The translations under genes were made by a program, and so were the position numbers. This document shows, in pieces, positions 7,739 to 15,711 of a stretch of 64,000 bases of DNA (its first letter is position 1; every line of letters starts with the position of its first letter). The DNA is taken from positions 3,841,412 to 3,905,411 of the forward strand of contig NC_018012.1 in the NCBI RefSeq assembly GCF_000227745.2, read 5' to 3'. Source of the stretch: Thiocystis violascens DSM 198. GTDB taxonomy: Bacteria > Pseudomonadota > Gammaproteobacteria > Chromatiales > Chromatiaceae. Below the pieces are notes generated by a model that was not told the DNA's origin, did not search any database, and saw only the letters and a list, made by a program, of their open reading frames with translations.

Positions 7739-7926
7739 GCGCCAACCCCTGCGCCCACTTCGTCAACGCCGACGGGCATGCCGCGTGCCTGATCGGCCGT
7801 CACCCCACGCTCGACGCCTGCGGCGGCGGCTGTCCCGCCTATCTGCCGGACGCCGAGCGCCAGCCCTGCGAGGTGTGGCTTCAAATTTTCTACATGAAGG
7901 GAGTGTGGCATGGCCGCACGCTATAA
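7735..7926 (+). CDS. Small Cys-rich phage protein (63 residues), possibly cut by the HNH insertion
   Basis: The ATG overlaps the portal stop (ATGA). Cys residues are spaced PCAHF, AACLIG, DACGGGCPAY, QPCEVW, a possible zinc site. The last 17 residues overlap the start of the HNH gene in another frame, and from about 7880 the base composition falls. The native C-terminus may therefore have been replaced when the HNH gene arrived. Family unknown. Confidence 0.5.
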   Translation: MSANPCAHFVNADGHAACLIGRHPTLDACGGGCPAYLPDAERQPCEVWLQIFYMKGVWHGRTL

Positions 7927-8323
7927 GACGACCACCCTTGGCGGCAAGCCGATTCTGTCGCATCGAAAGGTCTGGATTCAGTTCCGCGGGGAGATCCCGG
8001 TGGGCTATCACGTCCACCATAAAAACGGCGACCCATTCGATAACCGAATCGAGAATCTTGAGCTGTTGAGCGCCGCCGATCACGCAGCGCGCCACACGCG
8101 AGGCCGCGAGCCCTGGAACAAAGGAAACCGCTATGGATTAACGGACGCTTATCGCCGATCAACCATATCCAGAATGGCTAACCACCGCAAGATATGCGAG
8201 CGCACCTATGACCTCTGGAAATCTGGATACACACAAACTCGCGTGGCTGAAATCATGGGGATTAGCCGGCGACAAGTCTGTGATCGACTGCGATCCTATC
8301 GCGCAAACTGTCACGATGATTGA
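7910..8323 (+). CDS. HNH endonuclease, free-standing homing-type
   Basis: This protein of 137 residues has an N-terminal beta-rich lead (SHRKVWIQFRGEIP), the HNH core GYHVHHKNGDPFDNRIENLELLS (about 35-57), then a DHAARHTRG arm and a C-terminal helix-turn-helix typical of phage HNH proteins (GYTQTRVAEIMGISRRQVCDRLR). Codon use and GC are clearly lower than in the flanking head genes, a sign of separate origin. It sits between tiny genes in the head block, the kind of site where homing endonucleases insert. The ATG at 7910 has GGGAG upstream. It probably nicks or cuts the allele lacking the insertion; that is inference. Confidence 0.85.
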   Translation: MAARYKTTTLGGKPILSHRKVWIQFRGEIPVGYHVHHKNGDPFDNRIENLELLSAADHAARHTRGREPWNKGNRYGLTDAYRRSTISRMANHRKICERTYDLWKSGYTQTRVAEIMGISRRQVCDRLRSYRANCHDD

Positions 8324-8450
8324 CGGAAGGGTCCGGCAGGCGACAGAAATTTATACGCGCGTCATGGGCTATCACCGCCCGGTGTCGGCCTTCAATCGCG
8401 GCAAGCGGGCCGAGCACGACGCGCGTCGGCTGTTTCTGGAGCCGCATTGA
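8316..8450 (+). CDS. 44-residue protein resembling the C-terminal tail of anaerobic ribonucleotide reductase (NrdD)
   Basis: The frame starts eight bases before the HNH stop and its own stop overlaps the next ATG. The segment YTRVMGYHRPVSAFNRGKR followed by AEHDARRLF closely resembles the end of NrdD (consensus RVTGYYRPV..FN.GK..E...R). The zinc-binding Cys pairs and glycyl-radical site of a full enzyme are absent, so it cannot be an active reductase. It could be a remnant whose 5' part was removed by the HNH insertion, or a small domain reused by phages. An in-frame extension upstream (from 8208) lies inside the HNH gene and is not preferred. Confidence 0.5.
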   Translation: MIDGRVRQATEIYTRVMGYHRPVSAFNRGKRAEHDARRLFLEPH

Positions 8451-8713
8451 TGGCGCTCCTCTACTACGCGCGCGCCACCTGCCGGCACCGCCGTTCCTGC
8501 CAGGGCGCGTTGTTTTTCAGCGCCCGCGCGACCGTGATCTCGCCGGATTTTCCCACGCTGGAGGCGCTCGACAACTGGCGGCGTCGGCTGACGCGCGCCG
8601 AGCGCCGCTGTCGCTGGTGCGGGCGCCCGATCGCCGCCCGGCATTTCGAGCGGCGCGCGCTCGATCCGAGCGTCAGTCCCGCGTCCCGTCCGGTGGACAA
8701 CGCCGATGGCTGA
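8450..8713 (+). CDS. Small Cys-rich phage protein (87 residues)
   Basis: The ATG at 8450 shares a base with the preceding stop, and the 3' end overlaps the MuF gene by eight bases, so it is packed in the operon. It has two Cys pairs, ATCRHRRSC (about 11-17) and RCRWCGRPI (about 50-58), spaced as in a zinc ribbon, and a basic middle. No family is recognised. A treble-clef or ribbon fold binding nucleic acid is possible but unproven. Confidence 0.5.
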   Translation: MALLYYARATCRHRRSCQGALFFSARATVISPDFPTLEALDNWRRRLTRAERRCRWCGRPIAARHFERRALDPSVSPASRPVDNADG

Positions 8714-9959
8714 CTACGGCGCGCTGCCCTTTGCCGAGCAGCTCGACTTTTTCAAGCAGAAACTGAATCTGCCCACCGAGCGTTGGGACGATCTGCTGGG
8801 CGCCGCGCACGACCGCGCCTTCGTCGTCGCCGGCGCCCTGCAAGCGGACCTGCTGGCCGATCTGCGGACCGCCGTCGCCCGTGCCGTCGAGCAGGGCACG
8901 ACGCTGGAGGAATTCAGAAAGGACTTCACCGCCATCGTCAACAAACACGGCTGGAGCGGCTGGACCGGCGAGGGCACGCCTGCGGGCGAGGCGTGGCGCA
9001 CCAAGGTGATCTACGCCACCAACCTGCGCACCAGCCACGCCGCCGGGCGCTATGCGCAGTTGCAGGAGATCAAGCATCGGCGCCCCTACTGGCGCTATGT
9101 GCATAACGATACGGTGCTGCATCCGCGCCCGCACCACCTGGCCTGGGACGGCACCGTGCTGCCCGCCGACGATCCCTGGTGGCAGACCCACTTTGCCCCC
9201 AACGGCTGGGGGTGCCGATGCAGAATCGAAAGCCTTGCCGCGCGCGACCTGGCGCGCGAGGGGATCGACCCGGACGCCCTGACGCGCCCCACCGCGCCCG
9301 ATGACCTGACCGGGATTGACCGGGGGTGGGACTACGCGCCAGGGGCCAACGCCGCCACGCCTCTGCGCGAGCTGATCGACCAGAAGCTGTTCAACCTAGA
9401 CGCGCCGATCGGGGCGGCGCTGTGGGAGCGTCTCAAGGGCGCGGTGGATCTGGAGCGCGAGCTGGAATGGTGGAAGACGCTGGACGAGTGGCTGGAGGAC
9501 GAACACCAACGCGGGCGTTCGTTTGTGGTCGGCGCCGTCTCGACCGCCACGCTCGACTGGCTGGCAGCGCGCGGTTATCCGCTGCCGGTATCGGCCGAGA
9601 TCGCCGTTTTCGACAAATTGCCGAAGGGGGCGAAGCAGCGCCGGCATGAGGCCGACCAAAACGGGATGACGCCAGACGAATGGCGCAGCTTGCCGGCGCT
9701 ACTCGACCGTCCGGGGGCGATTTACTACGACAAGAAAAAAGGAACGCTGATTTTTGTGGCCGAGATGTTGGGGCCGTCGAAGATCGCGGTGGAGTTCGCC
9801 CCCAAAGACACCCGCTCCAGCGGCGGCATGAATCAGGTTGTGACGGCGTTTCGGGTTGACGATATGAGCATCATGGGCGCGGTGAAGGGCGACCTCTGGG
9901 ACATCGTCGAGGTATCGGGCAAGCCGGGTGGGAGTCGAACCCACATAAGCGGTGAATGA
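8706..9959 (+). CDS. MuF-type head morphogenesis protein with toxin-like C-terminal domain
   Basis: The protein has 417 residues. The N-terminal 230 residues carry the MuF/SPP1 gp7 signature: AWRTKVIYATNLRTSHAAGRYAQ, then RPHHLAWDGTVLPADDPWWQTHFAPNG and WGCRCR. Such proteins sit at the portal and may enter the cell with DNA. Residues about 280-410 are extra and resemble the phage polymorphic-toxin nuclease class found on MuF proteins (Barnase/EndoU/colicin E5-D/RelE-like): an LPALLDRPGAIYYDKKKG hairpin and IAVEFAPKDTRSSGG strand. The last ten codons lie in a tRNA-like sequence on the other strand. No separate immunity gene is obvious. Domain identity beyond MuF is inference. Confidence 0.85.
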   Translation: MADYGALPFAEQLDFFKQKLNLPTERWDDLLGAAHDRAFVVAGALQADLLADLRTAVARAVEQGTTLEEFRKDFTAIVNKHGWSGWTGEGTPAGEAWRTKVIYATNLRTSHAAGRYAQLQEIKHRRPYWRYVHNDTVLHPRPHHLAWDGTVLPADDPWWQTHFAPNGWGCRCRIESLAARDLAREGIDPDALTRPTAPDDLTGIDRGWDYAPGANAATPLRELIDQKLFNLDAPIGAALWERLKGAVDLERELEWWKTLDEWLEDEHQRGRSFVVGAVSTATLDWLAARGYPLPVSAEIAVFDKLPKGAKQRRHEADQNGMTPDEWRSLPALLDRPGAIYYDKKKGTLIFVAEMLGPSKIAVEFAPKDTRSSGGMNQVVTAFRVDDMSIMGAVKGDLWDIVEVSGKPGGSRTHISGE

Positions 9960-9990
9960 CCGTCCCGTTTCCGATTGCAGGCACCGGCTG
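9921..9990 (-). other. tRNA-like sequence overlapping the 3' end of the MuF gene
   Basis: Read on the minus strand, 9990 to 9921 folds as a near-tRNA. It has an acceptor stem with six of seven pairs (CAGCCGG/CCGGCTT), a D-arm (CCTG/CGGG with a GG-containing loop), and a perfect T-arm (GTGGG, loop TTCGACT, CCCAC). The anticodon arm is short, with CGG/CCG around the loop TCATTCA, and position 33 is not T. No CCA follows. It is either a decayed phage tRNA or a tRNA mimic. Confidence 0.35.
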
Positions 9991-10013
9991 TCCGATAACA
10001 GAGAACATAGCAC

Positions 10014-10796
<783 letters not shown>

Positions 10797-10884
10797 TCGT
10801 TCGCCCGCCGCGCGCGCCCGGGTGCGCGCGCAACGCCCACTACGGCAAGCCCGGCTGCGTGCGCTGCGCCGGGAGGGCCGCGCA

Positions 10885-11427
10885 ATGACCGGCGCCCGCC
10901 AACCCTTCTCCGTCGAGATCGATCTCGGCGACGTGACCGAGCGCCTGCGCGCGCTGACCGCCCGTGTGGGCGCCCCGCGCGAGGCGCTGCGCGAGATCGG
11001 CGAGATCCTCCAGCAATCCACCCAGCAGCGCTTCGCCACCGAGACCGACCCCAGCGGGCGGCGCTGGGCGGAGAACAGCGACGTGACCCTGTTGCGCGCC
11101 CTCGGCGGGCGCGGGCAATCGCGCCGGCGCACCGCCGGCGGCGGGCGCACCCTCACCGCCAGCGGCCAGCGCGCCCTGGCCGGCAAGAAGATCCTGACCC
11201 GGCGCGGCTTCCTCGGCGACACCATCCGCGATCAGCTGGACGCCGACGGGCGCGGCGTGGCCGTTGGCACCAACCGCAAGTACGGGGCGATGATGCAGTT
11301 CGGCGGCACCCAGGCCCAACATCCGCACCTGTGGGGCGACATCCCCGCACGGCCCTTCCTCGGCATCTCCACCGACGACCGCGCGCGCATCCTGGAGATC
11401 CTTGACGACTATCTGGGGCGCCCCTGA
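10885..11427 (+). CDS. Phage virion morphogenesis protein (Mu gpG-like)
   Basis: The protein has 180 residues with the gpG family pattern: FSVEIDLGDVTERLRAL, the QRFATETDPSGRRWAEN motif (about 50-65), a LTASGQRALAG strand, and a C-terminal KYGAMMQFGGTQ and IPARPFLGIS, which are typical of head-completion/tail-terminator proteins of Mu-like phages. It starts inside the stop of the preceding tiny gene. A 450-base non-coding gap follows. Confidence 0.85.
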   Translation: MTGARQPFSVEIDLGDVTERLRALTARVGAPREALREIGEILQQSTQQRFATETDPSGRRWAENSDVTLLRALGGRGQSRRRTAGGGRTLTASGQRALAGKKILTRRGFLGDTIRDQLDADGRGVAVGTNRKYGAMMQFGGTQAQHPHLWGDIPARPFLGISTDDRARILEILDDYLGRP

Positions 11428-11589
11428 CCCGCCGGCGCGTGGGAGGCCCCTAGCGGCGCCGGAGGCCCAGCCCGCCCCATCCGTACCGCCCGAGGGCGGC
11501 CAAGCGTTTTTAAACGGGTTACAGGCAAATTTAAACGGGGTTGCGGGGGATTGGTAAGCCTGTCCTGAGCCGGGTCGAAGGGGACATCC

Positions 11590-11705
11590 TTCGTCCAGCC
11601 TCGGCGCGTGAAGCCGTTCATGGTTCGAGGGCCTCACCACGAACGGCTTCAGGATATGCTTGCCGCTTGCCGCTTGCCGCTTGCCGCTTGCCGCTTGCCC
11701 CTGAA
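11590..11705. repeat. Dispersed palindromic repeat with heptamer tract (copy 2, inverted)
   Basis: Palindrome arms are 11611-11624 (AAGCCGTTCATGGT) and 11636-11649 (ACCACGAACGGCTT). They are followed by five perfect CTTGCCG heptamers and one variant (11659-11700). The block matches 811-890 in reverse orientation. The rest of the gap 11428-11750 holds only REP-like sequence and a short duplicated AAACGGG motif; no gene is seen. Confidence 0.7.
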
Positions 11706-11750
11706 AACCGCCAGAGTCATGTAGGGTGCGCCCGCCGCCCTTGCCCCCAA

Positions 11751-11805
11751 ACACTCATGCGCATTCCCGGACGCCCCGTCCGCCGCCCGCCATGCTGGCG
11801 GCATG
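11751..11805 (+). promoter_or_regulatory. 55-bp repeated phage control element, copy B (before head genes)
   Basis: The sequence and spacing match copies A and C: ACACTCATGCGCATTC at the left, GACGCCC, and CATGC-N5-GCATG at the right. It lies 73 bases before the protease/scaffold gene. In Mu a late promoter also precedes the protease gene. Confidence 0.68.
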
Positions 11806-11878
11806 CGCACTTCGCCCACCCCTCGTCTCGCCCTGTCCGCGCCCGCCGTTGGCTGGCCGCGTTGCCGAGGCGCGCGCC

Positions 11879-12841
11879 ATGGCTGACGCGACGCCTCTGC
11901 TGCACCTCTTTCGCGCCGGCACCTATGTCGAGATGGGCGGGCGCGATGTCACCATCACCGCCGCCGACCTGGCGGCCTGTGCCCGTGCCTACGATCCCGC
12001 GCGCCACGAGGCGCCGCTGGTGGCCGGACACCCGACCGACAATGGCCCGGCCCTGGGCTGGGTCGCGTCCCTGTCCGCCCGCGGCGAGGATCTCGAAGCC
12101 CAGCCGCGCGACATCGATCCGGCCCTGGCGGCGGCGGTCAAGGCACGCCGCTATGCCAAACTCTCGGCCAGCTTCTGGCCGCCCGCGCATCCCGCCAACC
12201 CCGCGCCCGGCGTCTGGTCGCTGCGCCATGTCGGCTTTCTCGGCGCGGCCGTGCCGGCCGTGCTCGGGCTGCGCCCGATCGCCCTGGCGGCGGACGATGC
12301 CGCGTTGATCACCCTCGAATTCGCGGCCCCCGCGGCCGATCCAACCCCGGAGGCTTCCATGCCCGACCCGACCCCGGCCGCGTCCGCGACCGACCCGACT
12401 GTGGATTTCGCTGCCCGCGAAGCGGCCCTGAGCGCCCGCGAGGCGGAACTCACGACCGCCACCGAGGCCATCGCCGCCCGCGAGGCGGCGCTCGACGCCC
12501 AGGCCGAGCAGGCCCGCCGCGCCGAGATCGCCAGCTTCATCGGTGTCCTGGTCAGCGACGGCCGCGTGCTGCCCGTCGATCAGGCGCCGCTGGTGGCGCT
12601 GCTCAGTGCCACGCCGCCCGCGCCCGCCGTCGACTTCGCCGCCCCGGTCACGACCGGCGAGCCCCAGCCCCGCGGCGGCGACGAGTGGCTGCGCGAGTTC
12701 CTGGCCCGCCTGCCCAAACAGGTCGAGTACGGCGAGTTCGCCGGGTCCGCCAAGGGCACCGTCGACGCCGGCGACCGCGAGGCCGCCGCGATCGAGGCCG
12801 CCGCCCGGCACATGGCCGGGTTGCCGCCGGCCGACATCTGA
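11879..12841 (+). CDS. Head maturation protease/scaffold (Mu gpI-like)
   Basis: The protein has 320 residues. The N-terminal half (about 1-150) matches Mu-type prohead protease: HLFRAGTYVEM, the strand EAPLVAGHPTDNGPALGWV, KLSASFWPP and SLRHVGFLGAAVPAV. The C-terminal half is Ala/Glu-rich with an EAALSAREAEL coiled coil (about 175-215) and acts as scaffold in this family, ending in an RHMAGLP helix. The ATG at 11879 has GAGG eight bases upstream; an in-frame ATG at 11792 lies in the control element and would add a Pro-rich lead. An internal in-frame start at 12359 makes the scaffold alone. Confidence 0.85.
   Translation: MADATPLLHLFRAGTYVEMGGRDVTITAADLAACARAYDPARHEAPLVAGHPTDNGPALGWVASLSARGEDLEAQPRDIDPALAAAVKARRYAKLSASFWPPAHPANPAPGVWSLRHVGFLGAAVPAVLGLRPIALAADDAALITLEFAAPAADPTPEASMPDPTPAASATDPTVDFAAREAALSAREAELTTATEAIAAREAALDAQAEQARRAEIASFIGVLVSDGRVLPVDQAPLVALLSATPPAPAVDFAAPVTTGEPQPRGGDEWLREFLARLPKQVEYGEFAGSAKGTVDAGDREAAAIEAAARHMAGLPPADI
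12359..12841 (+). CDS. Nested scaffold protein (Mu gpZ-like) from an internal start
   Basis: An in-frame ATG at 12359 inside the protease gene has a strong GGAGG five bases upstream. Initiation there yields a 160-residue protein with only the linker, coiled coil and C-terminal scaffold helices. Mu makes its scaffold in just this way from within the protease gene, and so does lambda (C/Nu3). The ribosome-binding site is what supports the call; expression is inferred. Confidence 0.65.
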   Translation: MPDPTPAASATDPTVDFAAREAALSAREAELTTATEAIAAREAALDAQAEQARRAEIASFIGVLVSDGRVLPVDQAPLVALLSATPPAPAVDFAAPVTTGEPQPRGGDEWLREFLARLPKQVEYGEFAGSAKGTVDAGDREAAAIEAAARHMAGLPPADI

Positions 12842-12870
12842 CCTGACCACCGACACCCGAGGCTCTGCCC

Positions 12871-13491
12871 ATGTCCGAAGACTACGGCGTCCAAAGCGCC
12901 AGCATTCCCGCCAACGATATTTTCGCTGGCGACTTCCCGATCCAGACGCAGGCGATCACTCTCGCCGCCAATCAGGGTGCGCTCGCGCGCGGTCAGGTGC
13001 TGGGGATCAAGCTCAGCGGCGCGGTCGCGGCCAAGGTGTCCGGGACCGGCGACGGCAACGTCGCCGCCGCCAGCATCACCCTTGGCCCCAAGGCCCTGCC
13101 CGGCGTCTACGTGCTGACCTGCACGGCGGAGGCCGCCAACGCGGGGACGTTCAAGGTCCGCGCGCCCAATGGCGAGCGCCTTGCCAATCTCACCGTGGCC
13201 AGCGCCTACGCCACCGACCAGATCAATCTGACCGTGCCGGACGGCGCCAACGATTGGGACATCGGCGACATCGTCACGGTCACCGTCACCGGCAAGGCCG
13301 TGGCGTATGCCCCGACCGCCACCGACGGCAGCGAGAAAGCGGCGCTGATCCTCGCCGACGCGCTGACCGTGGGCACCTCCGATCTGGCCGCCGTCGCCTA
13401 TCGCACCGGCGGTTTCGCCCGCGCCCAGCTCACCGGGATCGATGACGCCGCCGTGCTGGCGCTCGACGCCCGCTCCATCTTCGTCCGTTAA
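12871..13491 (+). CDS. Head decoration protein (lambda gpD-type)
   Basis: This protein of 206 residues is beta-rich. It begins with an extended arm (SIPANDIFAGDFPIQTQAITLAANQGALARGQVLGI), typical of gpD-like trimers that clamp the capsid, and ends with ALILADALTVG...AAVAYRTGGFARAQL. A middle insert (about 60-150, VYVLTCTAEAANAGTFKVRAP) looks like an Ig- or YD-type domain added to the usual short protein and may be surface exposed. It is directly followed by the major capsid gene, as in lambda. Confidence 0.8.
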   Translation: MSEDYGVQSASIPANDIFAGDFPIQTQAITLAANQGALARGQVLGIKLSGAVAAKVSGTGDGNVAAASITLGPKALPGVYVLTCTAEAANAGTFKVRAPNGERLANLTVASAYATDQINLTVPDGANDWDIGDIVTVTVTGKAVAYAPTATDGSEKAALILADALTVGTSDLAAVAYRTGGFARAQLTGIDDAAVLALDARSIFVR

Positions 13492-13503
13492 GGGATCCCG
13501 ACC

Positions 13504-14553
13504 ATGACCATTGCGACCAACGCCTTTGAACCCCGCGCCCTGGCGCGGATGATCGAGATCCGCAAGCGCCCCAAGCTCTGGTACGCCGACACCTACTTCA
13601 AGCCCGCCGAGGGCGTGCATGGCGCGCGTCTGGTCGAGCTGGACGTGCTGATCGGCGGCCAGCGTCTGGCCCCGTTGCAGCGCCCGACCGACCGCTCCCG
13701 CGAGATGCCGCGCGAGACCGGCTCCGATCGCCTGATCCGCCTTCCTTATATGAAGCCGGCCCGCCCGACCAATGCCGAGGAGATCATCCGTCGGCGCGCG
13801 GTCGGCGCGCACCTCTATGCCGAGAGAGACCTGATCGGCGCGGCGCAGCGCCAGTTGGGCCGCGACATCGAAGACCTCGACGACATGATCGAGCGCCGGC
13901 GCGAATACATGGCGGCGCAGACCCTGGTCACCGGCACCACGCCGCTGATCGGGCTGGACGAGAACGGCGTCCAGACCATCACTGCCGAGGTGGTGTGGGG
14001 CGTGCCCGCCGCGCACCTGATCACGCTCACCAGTACCGCGCTGTGGACCCACGCCGACTCCGACCCGCTGGCCAAGCTCAAGACCTGGGCCAATCTCATC
14101 ATCGCCGGCTCCGGCACCGCGCCGACCACCGCCACCGTCGGGACCGCGGTGGCCGAGGCGCTGTTCAAGCACGCCAAGCTGCTGGAGCTGATGGACAACC
14201 GCCGCGTCGAGGCCGGGCAACTGGAGCTGCGCGAGCAGTCGATGGACGGGATCACCTATCTGGGCCGCTTCCGGGGCGTCGATTTCTACGAGGACGCGCG
14301 CACCTACACCGACGACAGCGGCACGGCGCAGCCCTTCACCCCGGTCGATCGCCTGGTGCTGGGCAGCCGCAACGCCGAAAACCGCTGGCACTATGGGCCG
14401 ATCTCGGATCTCAAGTGCCCGAACCCGCTGACCCCGCGCTGGGTCAAGACCTGGGAGGTCGAAGAGCCCAGCCAGCGCAAGGTCGCGGTGCACAGCGCGC
14501 CGCTGTGCGCGCTGCATCAGGCCGACTCCATCGTCTCGGCCAAGGTGGTCTGA
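13504..14553 (+). CDS. Major capsid protein (lambda gpE family)
   Basis: This protein of 349 residues builds the icosahedral shell. Features of the gpE family are TDRSREMPRETGSDRLIRLPY (about 64-84), RRRAVGAHLYAERDLIGAAQRQL and the long helix DDMIERRREYMAAQTLVTG (the spine helix of the HK97 fold), then LKTWANLIIAGSG and the NRWHYGPISDLKCPNP segment near the end. Mu itself uses an unrelated-looking subunit T here, so this head block is of the lambda-like D/E type on a Mu-like backbone. Confidence 0.88.
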   Translation: MTIATNAFEPRALARMIEIRKRPKLWYADTYFKPAEGVHGARLVELDVLIGGQRLAPLQRPTDRSREMPRETGSDRLIRLPYMKPARPTNAEEIIRRRAVGAHLYAERDLIGAAQRQLGRDIEDLDDMIERRREYMAAQTLVTGTTPLIGLDENGVQTITAEVVWGVPAAHLITLTSTALWTHADSDPLAKLKTWANLIIAGSGTAPTTATVGTAVAEALFKHAKLLELMDNRRVEAGQLELREQSMDGITYLGRFRGVDFYEDARTYTDDSGTAQPFTPVDRLVLGSRNAENRWHYGPISDLKCPNPLTPRWVKTWEVEEPSQRKVAVHSAPLCALHQADSIVSAKVV

Positions 14554-14591
14554 CGATGGCGCGGTGTCAACGGGCGGTCACGGGGGATTGA

Positions 14592-15032
14592 ATGGCCCTG
14601 TACGCGACCCTGGAGGCCTTTCGCGCCGCCTTTGACCGCGCCGACAATCCGGAGCTGACGCAGCTCGCGCCGAGCCCCTTGGGGGACGGCCCGGACCCGG
14701 CGCGGCTGACCGCCGTGCTGACCAACGCCAGCGCCCTGATGGACGAATATATCGGGGTGCGCTATCGGCTGCCGCTGGGCGTGCTGAGCGCGGCCCGCGC
14801 CGCGTGGCTCGGCCAAGTCTGCCTGGATCTGGCGCGCTATCTGCTTTATGCCGATCGCGCCACCGAGGAGGTGCGCACGCGCTACGAGGACCATCTGGCG
14901 TACCTGCGCCAATTGGCCGGCGGCGCCATTCGCTGGCCCGATCTGAGCGGCGCGCGCGCCACCGAGACCGCGACCCCCGCGCACGCCGCCCCGGCGGCGC
15001 TGTTCGACCGCGCCACGCTGCATGATTACTGA
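14592..15032 (+). CDS. DUF1320 (Mu gp36-like) head-tail connector protein
   Basis: The protein has 146 residues. The gp36 family signature is clear: an N-terminal YATLEAFRAAF, then LTAVLTNASALMDEYIGVRYRLPL (about 40-62), a helix with DLARYLLY, and the loop VRTRYEDHLAYLRQLAGG. It is part of the connector between portal and tail in Mu-type phages. It starts 38 bases after the capsid gene. Confidence 0.87.
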   Translation: MALYATLEAFRAAFDRADNPELTQLAPSPLGDGPDPARLTAVLTNASALMDEYIGVRYRLPLGVLSAARAAWLGQVCLDLARYLLYADRATEEVRTRYEDHLAYLRQLAGGAIRWPDLSGARATETATPAHAAPAALFDRATLHDY

Positions 15033-15054
15033 AATGACTGACCGTCGCGACGCC

Positions 15055-15072
15055 GGGCGCCTGCCGGCGCCC
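15055..15072. terminator. Intergenic GC hairpin after the gp36-like gene
   Basis: GGGCGCC (15055-15061) and GGCGCCC (15066-15072) form a seven-bp stem with the loop TGCC. No T run follows, so this may slow or end transcription with help, or stabilise mRNA. Confidence 0.35.
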
Positions 15073-15091
15073 CGACCGACCGGAGCCTGAC

Positions 15092-15700
15092 ATGCTCGAC
15101 CTCAAACGCGGCGATAGCTGGCAGGTCCGCTTTTACGCCTACGCCGACGCGGCGGGCGTTCGCCATGTCGTCGAAGCGCCGCTGGGCGCCGCCGTGCCGT
15201 CCGGCGTGGCGGTCGATCTGACCGGCTGCGCCGCGCGCCTACAGATCCGCGCCCGCGCCGGCGTGCTGGCCTATGCCGCCTCGCTCGCGGCCGACCTCGC
15301 CCTCGACGAAGCCCCGGAAACAGGATTCGTCTACCTCGCCGCACCGGCGAGCCGTACCGGCGACGTCATCCCGGGCCGCTACCTGACCGATCTGGAACTC
15401 GCGTTTCCGGACGGGGCGGTCCTCTCATCGGCCACGTACCCGGTGACCATCCAGCCCGACGTCACCTACACCGCGACCGGCGAACCCACCGACCTGGAGG
15501 GCGCTGGCCTCGCGATCCCCAGCGCCGCGACCCTGGAAGACGGGCGCCTGCTCGTCACCGCTGGCGGCGCGTGGGTGGATCGCCCGCCGCCCGCCGGCAC
15601 CGGCGATATGCAGGCACTGATCTATGACCCGGCGGGTCGGGGGACCGACATATTTCGCGTCGAAAACCTCGACGGCGACATTGACTGTGGCGAATTCTGA
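15092..15700 (+). CDS. Phage baseplate/fibre-like protein with N-terminal beta domain
   Basis: The protein has 202 residues. The N-terminal 120 residues (LDLKRGDSWQVRFYAY, VDLTGCAARLQIRAR, YLTDLELAFPDG, YPVTIQPDVT) look like the small beta domain seen at the start of phage upper-baseplate and fibre proteins. It then has a short repeat-like linker and GDMQALIYDPAGRGTDIFRVE, a motif common in phage fibre proteins. It ends DCGEF, similar to the DCGTF end of the next protein, which hints at a shared C-terminal feature. Exact role unknown; probably virion surface. Confidence 0.5.
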   Translation: MLDLKRGDSWQVRFYAYADAAGVRHVVEAPLGAAVPSGVAVDLTGCAARLQIRARAGVLAYAASLAADLALDEAPETGFVYLAAPASRTGDVIPGRYLTDLELAFPDGAVLSSATYPVTIQPDVTYTATGEPTDLEGAGLAIPSAATLEDGRLLVTAGGAWVDRPPPAGTGDMQALIYDPAGRGTDIFRVENLDGDIDCGEF

Positions 15701-15711
15701 GGAGCGAACAA

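Noticed and set aside
9921..9990. Calling the tRNA-like sequence a functional tRNA gene
   Set aside because: The anticodon stem is only three pairs, position 33 is not T, the first acceptor pair is mismatched and no CCA follows.
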